Positions 5,897 to 8,205 of a stretch of DNA of 8,205 nt are shown one piece after another. A program made the translations under genes and the position numbers. Positions within the stretch are counted from its first letter, which is position 1; every line of letters starts with the position of its first letter. This DNA is from Burkholderiales bacterium. Lineage in GTDB: Bacteria > Pseudomonadota > Gammaproteobacteria > Burkholderiales > Burkholderiaceae_C. The DNA lies in assembly GCA_028869035.1 (NCBI GenBank), contig JAGWTL010000118.1:1-8205 (forward strand), read 5' to 3'. The notes beneath the pieces were generated by a model. The model was not told the origin of the DNA, made no database searches, and was given only the letters and a program-made list of their open reading frames with translations.

Positions 5897-8205
<2,309 letters not shown>

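Overview
The window reads as high-GC chromosomal DNA of a betaproteobacterium, most likely Burkholderiales and perhaps the Comamonadaceae. The grounds are strong G/C third-position bias in every gene, a histone-deacetylase-family enzyme next to a DsrC/TusE-like remnant and a nu-class-type glutathione transferase, a degenerate copy of a 'GGCTCAGGAC' type repeat, and an RcoM-type regulator in front of a cox operon. The family assignment is inference; no rRNA, tRNA, mobile element or CRISPR array is visible.

Left part (1-3227), ordinary chromosomal genes. The window opens with the last 42 codons of an unrecognised gene (ends 131). It is followed by a complete 310-residue histone-deacetylase/acetylpolyamine-amidohydrolase family enzyme (274-1206). 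Convergent to it on the minus strand is a broken DsrC/TusE-type sulfur-carrier gene (1244-1532), with an in-frame TAG and a frameshift but a well preserved C-terminal Cys tail. A strong hairpin (1568-1599) lies just upstream of the remnant. Next, also on the minus strand, come a YfcG/YghU-like glutathione transferase (1725-2429), a short interval with a dispersed-repeat-like sequence (about 2499-2546), and an unrecognised protein with about six membrane segments (2556-3227).

Right part (3228-8205), a carbon monoxide sensing and oxidation locus. A 242-bp divergent intergenic region holds a 22-bp near-perfect palindrome and a pair of 10-bp repeats. It precedes a PAS-LytTR single-component regulator (3470-4270) that closely fits RcoM, the heme-based CO sensor. 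After a 185-bp leader come coxM (FAD subunit), coxS (2 x [2Fe-2S] subunit) and coxL (molybdopterin subunit, cut by the window edge), tightly spaced in one operon. The leader contains three direct repeats, each matching the general LytTR-box consensus at 8 of 9 positions and spaced 20 and 21 bp, so they lie on one face of the DNA. The likely logic is that CO binds RcoM heme, RcoM binds the triple repeat and activates coxMSL, and the enzyme oxidises CO to CO2 and feeds electrons to the respiratory chain.

The items most worth a second look are the CoxL active-site loop, which reads AYRCSLR instead of the form I signature AYxCSFR; the triple LytTR-box array; the palindrome upstream of rcoM; and the doubly broken DsrC-like gene.
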